Assembly: GCA_947039275.1 (NCBI GenBank)
Contig: CAMQYL010000037.1
Coordinates: 1-22,013 of the forward strand
Source: Amulumruptor sp947039275
GTDB lineage: Bacteria > Bacteroidota > Bacteroidia > Bacteroidales > Muribaculaceae
Reading direction: 5' to 3'
Length of the DNA stretch: 22,013 nt
Of the stretch, positions 15,733-22,013 are shown one piece after another (the first letter of the stretch is position 1; each line of letters begins with the position of its first letter). The notes below the pieces were generated by a model that was given only the letters and a program-made list of their open reading frames with translations, made no database searches and was not told the origin of the DNA. The translations under genes were made by a program, and so were the position numbers.

Positions 15733-15733
15733 C
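15697..15733. repeat. Direct repeat B (copy of glycosyltransferase 3' end)
   Basis: This 37-base segment is identical at 35 positions to 14179-14215, with mismatches at 15702 and 15724. It includes the in-frame stop TGA. It lies 1518 bases from copy A, on the other side of the ATPase gene. Confidence 0.85.
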
Positions 15734-15810
15734 CATAAGCTTGTCCATTTTTAATCCTGAAGTAATCAAGAGTGCCAGCGGTTTAGATTCGGTGCTTTAT
15801 CTGCTGATTA

Positions 15811-15841
15811 TATGAAATACGCGGGATATTGAGTATCTTTG
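15811..15841 (+). promoter_or_regulatory. Bacteroidota-type promoter of the GT2 / WbsX-GT2 operon
   Basis: TATCTTTG at 15834-15841 is an exact TAnnTTTG -7 box, and TATG at 15811-15814 is one base off the -33 TTTG with a 19-base spacer. The leader would be about 30 bases to the ATG at 15879. The next gene starts inside the stop of the first, so both should be driven from here. Confidence 0.65.
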
Positions 15842-15878
15842 CAGATGGATTAGCACTCAACAACTCTCGTCGCTCTAT

Positions 15879-16877
15879 ATGCCAAAAGTCTCGGTGATAG
15901 TACCTAACTACAATTACAGTCAATACCTCACGCGAAGGATTGACTCGATACTGCGTCAGACTTTCCAAGACTTTGAGATAATCATCCTTGACGACTGCTC
16001 AACCGACAATTCCCGAGAAATCATTGAACGCTACAAGGAGCATCCCAAAGTCAGCCATATAGTGTACAATGAAGAGAACTCTGGTTCGCCTTTCGCACAG
16101 TGGGACAAAGGGATATCTATGGCATCAGGAAGTTACATCTGGATAGCCGAATCTGACGATATGGCAGATGCCGCGTTTTTGCACCACACTGTCAGTGTCC
16201 TTGACAGTCATGCTGGTGTAGCTGTGGCATACACATTGTCACGATTAATCGACCCTGCGGATAACGTAATAGACAACCATATCGAGAAGACAGTCTATTC
16301 TCCCAACGATCCACCCCAAGCCACAGGCGAGACAGTGGTCTATGACGGTGCTTCTTACTTTGCATCAAGGCTCATAGCCCATAATGTAATCTACAATGCC
16401 AGTATGGCTTTGTTCCGCGCCGAGACATTCAGGAATCTTGACATCCGACTATACAAACAGCTCCGCTACATCGGCGACTGGGCTTTCTGGTCAGCGATGT
16501 CGCTCAAAGGCGATGTGGCAGAAATCAGGATCAGACTTAACTCGTTCAGACAGCATCAATCATCCACCACTAAATTGTCACTCAGCGACCGCAGGGAGGA
16601 ACTATTGCGCGAAGAAGATGCCTTCGGGAGCATATTTTCTCCCATAGCTTCCGACATACTTGCCGCCAATACCGCCCAGCCGCGTTTCGGTCTTACATAT
16701 GCCGACTATCTGCGGTTATATGCACCACCTAAGCACAAAAAACGCCGCTATGTCAAGCATCTACTGTCATCTTTGACAAGAGCGACAAGCGGTCGCCCTC
16801 CACTCAAACCATCTCTTTCCTATCTTCTGAGCATTTCCGCCCCTACAGTACTGGATATCATACCGTCAAAGCCATGA
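15879..16877 (+). CDS. Family 2 glycosyltransferase (paralogue of 12308-13282)
   Basis: This is a 332-residue GT2 enzyme that starts MPKVSVIVPNYNYSQYL, with LDDCSTDNSREII, the active-site segment WIAESDD and, further on, YNASMALFRAETF and a YIGDWAFWSAM block. A basic helical tail follows (KHKKRRYVKHLLSSL). It is a close paralogue of the minus-strand GT2 at 12308-13282, so a duplication with inversion or two related acquisitions has happened. The last four bases (ATGA) contain the start of the WbsX-GT2 gene, so the two are coupled. It has its own -7 box 37 bases upstream of the start. The transferred sugar is unknown. Confidence 0.9.
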   Translation: MPKVSVIVPNYNYSQYLTRRIDSILRQTFQDFEIIILDDCSTDNSREIIERYKEHPKVSHIVYNEENSGSPFAQWDKGISMASGSYIWIAESDDMADAAFLHHTVSVLDSHAGVAVAYTLSRLIDPADNVIDNHIEKTVYSPNDPPQATGETVVYDGASYFASRLIAHNVIYNASMALFRAETFRNLDIRLYKQLRYIGDWAFWSAMSLKGDVAEIRIRLNSFRQHQSSTTKLSLSDRREELLREEDAFGSIFSPIASDILAANTAQPRFGLTYADYLRLYAPPKHKKRRYVKHLLSSLTRATSGRPPLKPSLSYLLSISAPTVLDIIPSKP

Positions 16878-19051
16878 CATCAGACTCAAACTTCCATAAG
16901 GCAGCCCGAATCATAGCGTTCTATCTGCCACAGTTCCACCCGGTCCCCGAAAACGATGTTTTTTGGGAGAAAGGGTTCACCGAATGGACCAATGTAGGTA
17001 AGGCAAAACCTCTATACAAAGGGCACAAACAGCCCAAACTTCCTACCGAACTTGGCTATTACGACCTCCGTGTCCCGGAAGTCAGGGAACGACAGGCAGA
17101 TCTCGCACGGCAATACGGCATCGAGGGTTTCTGTTATTGGCACTACTGGTTCGGCCACGGCAAACAGATGCTTGAACGTCCCCTGCAGGAAGTGGTGGCA
17201 AGCGACAAACCTGATTTTCCTTTCTGCATAGGATGGGCAAACGAGTCATGGCATGGGTTTGACCATGGGCTCAAGACCAAATCATATCTTATACAGCAGA
17301 CCTATCCAGGCGAGGAGGACGACAGGACACATTTCATGTCATTGCTGCCGACGTTCAGTGATCCGCGCTACATCACGGTAGAAGACAAACTGCTGTTTGT
17401 AATATACCATCCCCTTGACAACCCTGAGGCGATCCGAAACAAGATAGCCCTGTGGCGCCGACTTGCCACCGAACACGGTCTACCAGGGTTTCACTTTGTC
17501 GGCATCTCTTATTTCCCTGACGATGAAAAGGCAGACATGCTGTCACTGGGCATTGATGCCATAAATGTGTGCCGTTTCCACGACTTCAAGGAGAAGAAAA
17601 AGGGGCTGTATAAGCAAGCCAAACTTAAATCCCGTCTGCTTCATCGTCCCATAGTGGTACCATATCGTGAAGTGATCGACACTATGGTGACCGCTGATGA
17701 CAGTGCCTCAGGCATATATCCTACAGTCTACAGCAACTGGGACCACACACCACGCAGCGGGCTCCGCGGCGTGGTATTTGAGGGCAGCACTCCTGAACTC
17801 TTCGGTTCGCTGCTTGACAATGCCATCGCTGCCGTAAAAGACCGCGATGAAGACCACCGTCTCGTGTTCCTCAAATCGTGGAACGAATGGGGCGAGGGCA
17901 ACTACATCGAGCCTGACCGCGAGTTTGGCAGAGGTTATCTCGAAGCAGTTGCCCAGAGGATACATCCGCAGGCTGATTCAGATGCACCTAAAGTATCTGT
18001 CCTCATAGCCGCATATGGTCAGGAAAAATATCTCGCAGAAACATTGCAGTCACTCATTGACCAGACCTACGCCAATTGGGAGGCAATAGTGGTGGATGAC
18101 GGTTCACCTGATGGCGTGGCAGACGTTGCTACCGAATGGGCTGCCCGTGACCAACGCATCAGATTCTACCATACTGACAACCATGGTGTCAGTGCAGCAC
18201 GCAACTATGCGGCAAACAAAGCCACCGGTAAATACGTCATGAGCCTGGACGGCGATGACATGATACTGCCCACCTACATAGAAAAGTGCGTGGATGTACT
18301 GGAAACACTTACCGACATCAAGGTCGTATATGCCAACTGGAAATTTTTCGGAGCCGACACCCATACCACCGAACTCGCTTATACCGATTTCCGCGAAGAA
18401 CTCCTGCATAACAATATCCATGTCTCAGCCATGTTGCGTCTGGATGACTACCGCAAAGCCGGTGGATTTGACGAAAACATGCGTACAGCCATGGAAGACT
18501 GGGAATTCTGGATAAGAGTGCTCGGCGATGAGATACCGAATCAGGTCAGACTTATACCCGACCGCCTGCTGCTGTATCGTCAGAAAGTGCGCTCCCGCAA
18601 CAATTCAATAACCGCCGATACCGCCCGTACGAAGGAGTGCCAGGAATATGTGTTCAATAAGCACCGTGAGAAATACATGCGCCATTTCGGCAAGCATATA
18701 TCGGCTGATATGCTCATGTTTGTCGGTAACGACCTTATGGATGTTTTGACCTACACGGAGCGTTTCCACGAGATACAGGACAAAGGTCAGCTGCTGCGCC
18801 AAGGTCTCAGGGCTGCCAAGAAACTCGCACGGCTCAGAGGTATCGATCCGGCTATCAACCTCAAATACATCACCAAGGTAGCCGACGAACTGTCAAGCGT
18901 CAAAGATGAAGCGAAATCGCTGCTCGGCAATAAACAATACTCACGCTATAAGCTCCTCACCGCTAACCCTCGCAAATTCATGGAAAAAATGAGGCGTTCG
19001 CAAGCGATGATGCCCAAAAACTGGGGACGCAAAGAAATCAGATACCGATAA
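16874..19051 (+). CDS. WbsX-type glycan enzyme fused to a GT2 glycosyltransferase
   Basis: This 725-residue two-domain protein starts with a WbsX (GH99-like) domain at about 10-365. Motifs are FYLPQFHPVPENDVFW, GFTEWTN, FCYWHYWF, CIGWANESW and SWNEWGEGNYIEP. The glutamates in these blocks are likely to be functional. At about 372 a GT2 domain begins (PKVSVLIAAYGQEKYL), with VDDGSPDG, LDGDD and the EDWEFWIRVL motif, ending near 580. A helical tail of about 140 residues follows. WbsX proteins are found in O-antigen and capsule loci and the GT2 domain adds a transferase, so it probably performs two steps on one surface glycan. Whether the WbsX part transfers or hydrolyses is not established. The start overlaps the previous gene by four bases. 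Confidence 0.9.
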   Translation: MTSDSNFHKAARIIAFYLPQFHPVPENDVFWEKGFTEWTNVGKAKPLYKGHKQPKLPTELGYYDLRVPEVRERQADLARQYGIEGFCYWHYWFGHGKQMLERPLQEVVASDKPDFPFCIGWANESWHGFDHGLKTKSYLIQQTYPGEEDDRTHFMSLLPTFSDPRYITVEDKLLFVIYHPLDNPEAIRNKIALWRRLATEHGLPGFHFVGISYFPDDEKADMLSLGIDAINVCRFHDFKEKKKGLYKQAKLKSRLLHRPIVVPYREVIDTMVTADDSASGIYPTVYSNWDHTPRSGLRGVVFEGSTPELFGSLLDNAIAAVKDRDEDHRLVFLKSWNEWGEGNYIEPDREFGRGYLEAVAQRIHPQADSDAPKVSVLIAAYGQEKYLAETLQSLIDQTYANWEAIVVDDGSPDGVADVATEWAARDQRIRFYHTDNHGVSAARNYAANKATGKYVMSLDGDDMILPTYIEKCVDVLETLTDIKVVYANWKFFGADTHTTELAYTDFREELLHNNIHVSAMLRLDDYRKAGGFDENMRTAMEDWEFWIRVLGDEIPNQVRLIPDRLLLYRQKVRSRNNSITADTARTKECQEYVFNKHREKYMRHFGKHISADMLMFVGNDLMDVLTYTERFHEIQDKGQLLRQGLRAAKKLARLRGIDPAINLKYITKVADELSSVKDEAKSLLGNKQYSRYKLLTANPRKFMEKMRRSQAMMPKNWGRKEIRYR

Positions 19052-19094
19052 ACCCTATCAATTCAAACCAGCAACTGCTAACTATCAGACATAT

Positions 19095-20393
19095 ATGGAC
19101 TCTAACAAACAGCCTCAGAAACTCTCTATCGACACAATATGCGTGCAAGGCGGATGGCAACCGGGCAACGGCGAACCTCGCCAGGTACCCATCATCCAGA
19201 GCACGACATTTAAATATGACAATACCGAGGAGATGGCAGACCTCTTCGATCTGAAGAAGTCGGGCTATTTCTACACACGCCTCCAAAACCCGACCAACGA
19301 TGCTGTCGCTGCCAAGATCGCTGCCCTCGAGGGTGGCTCGGCGGCGGTGCTGACATCAAGCGGACAGGCGGCTAACTTCTACGCCATCTTCAATATTGCC
19401 GAAGCGGGCGACCATATCATTGCCTCCAACGAAATCTACGGAGGCACATACAATCTATTTGCCGTCACGCTGCCCAAGCTCGGCATACAGTGCACTATGC
19501 TCTCGCCCGATGCCTCGGAGGAGGAAATCATGGCAGCGGTGCGCCCCGAGACCAAGGCTTTCTTCGGCGAGACCATCTCCAATCCCGGCTGCAAAGTATT
19601 TGACATAGAGCGTTGGGCTACCCTTGCCCACAAAGTCGGTGTGCCTCTGATTGTCGACAACACCTTTGCCACTCCCATCAACTGCCGCCCTCTTGAATGG
19701 GGCGCAGACATCGTAACCCACTCCACCACCAAATATATGGACGGGCACGGCGCACAGGTTGGCGGAGTGGTAGTTGACGGCGGACGCTTTGACTGGGACG
19801 CGCACACCGACCGTTTCCCCGGGCTTACAACCCCCGATGCCTCATATCATGGGTTGACTTATACCAAGGCGTTTGGCAACCAGGCATATGCGGTCAAGCT
19901 CACCGCCCAGCTGATGCGTGACCTCGGCTCGATACCGAGCCCTCAGAACGCTTTCCTCCTCAACCTCGGATTAGAGTCGATGCACCTGCGTGTGCCGCGT
20001 CACTGCGAAAACGCTCAGAAGGTAGCCGAGTTTCTCGCTTCCGATCCGCGCGTGGCATGGGTCAACTACTGCGGTCTGCCTGACAACCCAGACTACGCCA
20101 AGGCTCAGAAATATCTCCCCAATGGTTCCTGCGGTGTGCTTTGCCTCGGACTTAAGGGAGACCGCGAGGCAGCCATACGCTTCATGGACTCGCTTAAACT
20201 CATCGCCATAGCCACACACGTGGCTGATGCCCGCAGCTGCGTACTCCATCCAGCGAGCCACACCCACCGCCAGCTCTCTGACGAGCAGCTCCGCGAAGCC
20301 GGCATAGCCCCCGACCTCATCCGCCTCTCCGTGGGCATAGAGAGCGCCGATGACATCATCGCCGACATCCGCCAAGCACTTGACAAAATCTGA
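19095..20393 (+). CDS. metY: O-acetylhomoserine sulfhydrylase (PLP-dependent)
   Basis: This is a 432-residue Cys/Met-metabolism PLP enzyme, normal length for the MetY type. It should make homocysteine from O-acetylhomoserine and sulfide in methionine synthesis. Visible PLP-site features are SSGQAAN (88-94), GGTYN near 116, the cofactor-nitrogen aspartate Asp188 in VDNTFATP and the Schiff-base lysine Lys213 in THSTTKYMDGHG. The C-terminal ADARSCVLHPASHTHRQLS segment carries the carboxylate-binding arginine. The insert of about 40 residues around FDWDAHTDRFPGL separates MetY from shorter MetB/MetC enzymes. The 43-base gap before it shows no clear promoter. I see no riboswitch. Confidence 0.92.
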   Translation: MDSNKQPQKLSIDTICVQGGWQPGNGEPRQVPIIQSTTFKYDNTEEMADLFDLKKSGYFYTRLQNPTNDAVAAKIAALEGGSAAVLTSSGQAANFYAIFNIAEAGDHIIASNEIYGGTYNLFAVTLPKLGIQCTMLSPDASEEEIMAAVRPETKAFFGETISNPGCKVFDIERWATLAHKVGVPLIVDNTFATPINCRPLEWGADIVTHSTTKYMDGHGAQVGGVVVDGGRFDWDAHTDRFPGLTTPDASYHGLTYTKAFGNQAYAVKLTAQLMRDLGSIPSPQNAFLLNLGLESMHLRVPRHCENAQKVAEFLASDPRVAWVNYCGLPDNPDYAKAQKYLPNGSCGVLCLGLKGDREAAIRFMDSLKLIAIATHVADARSCVLHPASHTHRQLSDEQLREAGIAPDLIRLSVGIESADDIIADIRQALDKI

Positions 20394-20490
20394 CCACTAA
20401 GAGGTTGTTTAAACCTAACACGTCTCAACATTGTTGTAGGGACATGCCGCGGCATGTCCGCTACATAATCATACATCTATCTCTCATTCA
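20394..20490. other. Gap between metY and the DXS-like gene
   Basis: This 97-base gap holds a small palindrome GTTTAAAC inside AGGTT/AACCT (20402-20415) and repeat copy 3. No TAnnTTTG box is visible, so the next gene may be read through from metY. Confidence 0.5.
20435..20460 (+). repeat. Dispersed palindromic repeat, copy 3
   Basis: TGTAGGGACATGCCG is followed by CGGCATGTCCG. Positions 20440-20459 form a perfect 20-bp palindrome, the cleanest of the three copies. It lies 30 bases before the DXS-like gene, in a likely transcribed spacer, where it could form a stable RNA hairpin. Confidence 0.85.
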
Positions 20491-21987
20491 ATGACTCTCA
20501 ACGACATCAAATCACCTGCTGACATCAAGGCACTTTCATCCGAAACCTTGAAATCCCTTGCCTCCGACATGCGCAAGGCTCTCATCACCAAACTGAGCCA
20601 GACCGGAGGCCACGTTGCCCCCAACCTCGGCGTAGTGGAAGCTACCATCGCCCTCCACAAGGTGTTTGACGCGCCCGCTGACAAACTCGTGTTTGACGTG
20701 TCACACCAGAGCTACGTCCACAAGATGCTTACAGGCAGAGTCCTGTCTTTCACCGACCCTGCACACTACCGCGACTCGTCGGGATACACCGACATAGACG
20801 AGCGTCCCGACTATGACCTCTTCACCATAGGCCACACCTCCACCTCAATCAGCCTCGCTACAGGTCTCGCCAAGCAACGCGACCTCAACGGCGAGAGCTA
20901 CAATGTCATCGCATTCATAGGTGACGGCTCCATGAGCGGTGGCGAGGCATTTGAAGGACTTGACACCGTAGGCGAAATGACAAGCAATTTCATCGTCGTA
21001 TTCAATGACAACCAGATGTCTATCGCCGAAAACCATGGTGGCATCTACAAGAATTTCGCTTCACTACGCTCTACCGATGGTACCGACCCATGTAATTTCT
21101 TCAAGTCATTCGGCATAGCTGATTACCGCTTCGTCCCTGACGGAAACGACATTGATGCCCTCATCAAAGTATTTGAGGAGGTGAAAGATATCGACCATCC
21201 TGTCGTGGTGCATATCTCCACGCTCAAGGGCGACGGCTACAAACCTGCCGAGGATGACAAGGAGACTTTCCATTACTCCATGCCATTTGACATAGCCACA
21301 GGTGACCCAAAGAGCATCCCCTCCGACGACAACTATTTTGACATATTCGGCAAACATATGCTTGACCTGATAGAAGCAGATCCGCGCGTCAGCGTCATCA
21401 CCGCAGGCACTCCGGGAGCCATCGGCTTCCCGCCTGACCGCCGCCACCGTGCAGGCAAGCGGTTCATCGACGTAGGCATAGCCGAGCAGACAGCCGTAGC
21501 AATGGCTTCAGGCATGTCAAAAGCCGGCGGACGACCCGTCATGGGAGTCGTCTCCACCTTCCTCCAGCGTGCATATGACCAGCTCATACAGGATGTCGCC
21601 ATCAACCGCACCGCGCCGGTGCTCAATATCTTCTACGGCGGTGTGATCGGCATGAACGACGTGACCCACGTCGGCTGGTATGACATACCCGAAATCATAA
21701 ACATACCCGGATGGGTGTACCTTGCCCCAACATGCAAGGAGGAATACATCTCTATGCTCGACTGGGCGGTCAGCCAGACTGACCATCCTGTAGCCATCCG
21801 CGTCCCCGGCATGGAGGTCGTCACCACAGGCCAGCGTTATCCTGCCGACTATGGCGACATCAACACATCAGTCATCACCCACATGGGCAGCAACGTAGCC
21901 ATTATAGCCGCCGGAGGCTTCTACCGCATCGGCGAACGCACTCGTGACCTGCTCAAAGAGAAAGTCACTATGTTTGCATCAGATTAG
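20491..21987 (+). CDS. DXS-like transketolase-family enzyme, C-terminus missing
   Basis: This 498-residue thiamine-diphosphate enzyme resembles 1-deoxyxylulose-5-phosphate synthase and belongs to the alternative DXS-like type of about 580 residues known from many anaerobes. Cofactor-site features are present: His41, His72 (DVSHQSY), GDGS (145-148), NDNQMSIAEN (172-181), KGDGYKPAE-(6)-FH near 246-261, and the catalytic Glu332 in GIAEQTA. By eye alignment to E. coli Dxs, the substrate residues Tyr392, Arg420, Asp427 and Arg478 correspond to Val354, Tyr382, Asn389 and Gly440. The true substrate may therefore differ from that of DXS. Roughly the last 90 residues of the family are absent: homology fades after RTRDLLKEK and the frame ends at TAG. 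This may be a real truncation or a bad sequence end. Confidence 0.8.
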   Translation: MTLNDIKSPADIKALSSETLKSLASDMRKALITKLSQTGGHVAPNLGVVEATIALHKVFDAPADKLVFDVSHQSYVHKMLTGRVLSFTDPAHYRDSSGYTDIDERPDYDLFTIGHTSTSISLATGLAKQRDLNGESYNVIAFIGDGSMSGGEAFEGLDTVGEMTSNFIVVFNDNQMSIAENHGGIYKNFASLRSTDGTDPCNFFKSFGIADYRFVPDGNDIDALIKVFEEVKDIDHPVVVHISTLKGDGYKPAEDDKETFHYSMPFDIATGDPKSIPSDDNYFDIFGKHMLDLIEADPRVSVITAGTPGAIGFPPDRRHRAGKRFIDVGIAEQTAVAMASGMSKAGGRPVMGVVSTFLQRAYDQLIQDVAINRTAPVLNIFYGGVIGMNDVTHVGWYDIPEIINIPGWVYLAPTCKEEYISMLDWAVSQTDHPVAIRVPGMEVVTTGQRYPADYGDINTSVITHMGSNVAIIAAGGFYRIGERTRDLLKEKVTMFASD

Positions 21988-22013
21988 CTGACGGGGCGCT
22001 CAACGGGGGCTGT

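Larger units (their letters stand above)
15483..15878. other. Intergenic region between ATPase gene and GT2 gene
   Basis: This 396-base stretch has no intact gene of normal size. In order it holds the minus-strand promoter of the ATPase gene (15500-15531), an AT-rich part, a possible relic of a glycosyltransferase 3' end (15644-15732, including direct repeat B), and the plus-strand promoter (15811-15841) of the next GT2 gene. A tiny frame at 15644-15697 has a good Shine-Dalgarno-like AGGAG but only 17 codons. Confidence 0.7.

Noticed and set aside
14179..15733. Insertion sequence or transposon around the ATPase gene
   Set aside because: There is no transposase and no terminal inverted repeat, and the flanking direct repeat is imperfect with synonymous changes.

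Overview
The window looks like a chromosomal piece of a gut-type Bacteroidota, most likely order Bacteroidales. A Muribaculaceae-like genome is my guess from overall protein flavour; this is inference, no search was run. Three observations support the phylum: a complete Bacteroides-aerotolerance (Bat) operon, promoters of the Bacteroidota type (-7 box TAnnTTTG, sometimes with a -33 TTTG 19-21 bases upstream), and a near absence of Shine-Dalgarno sequences before the genes.

Layout. (1) 1-432: non-coding, with palindromic repeats, a small hairpin and a probable operon promoter. (2) 433-8990, plus strand: an eight-gene operon moxR - DUF58 - membrane protein - batA - batB - batC - batD - batE. 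It encodes a MoxR-family AAA+ ATPase, three proteins with VWA or VWA-like domains, and periplasmic or membrane partners with TPR and BatD domains. Tight spacing and ATGA overlaps suggest one co-expressed envelope assembly. (3) 8991-10689: a small conserved helix-turn-helix protein and a universal stress protein with a DUF2007-like N-terminus, separated by a perfect 13-bp inverted repeat that is probably a terminator. (4) 10700-19051: a surface-glycan locus with genes on both strands. It holds a WaaP/Kdo-kinase-like protein, three GT2 glycosyltransferases, a divergent GT2-like protein, and a large WbsX-GT2 fusion. Such sets usually decorate lipopolysaccharide or another surface polysaccharide. 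An AT-richer AAA_14/DUF4143 ATPase gene (14271-15482, minus strand) interrupts the locus and is flanked by two copies of the 3' end of a glycosyltransferase gene. (5) 19095-21987: an O-acetylhomoserine sulfhydrylase (MetY-type) and a DXS-like transketolase-family enzyme that is cut short near the window end.

A dispersed palindromic repeat (core TGTAGGGACATGCC followed by its inverted arm) occurs in three intergenic places. I found no tRNA, rRNA, CRISPR array, insertion sequence or recognisable defence system. The points most worth a second look are the glycosyltransferase relic beside the inserted ATPase gene, the DXS-like enzyme that lacks the residues DXS uses to hold glyceraldehyde 3-phosphate, and the palindromic repeat family.
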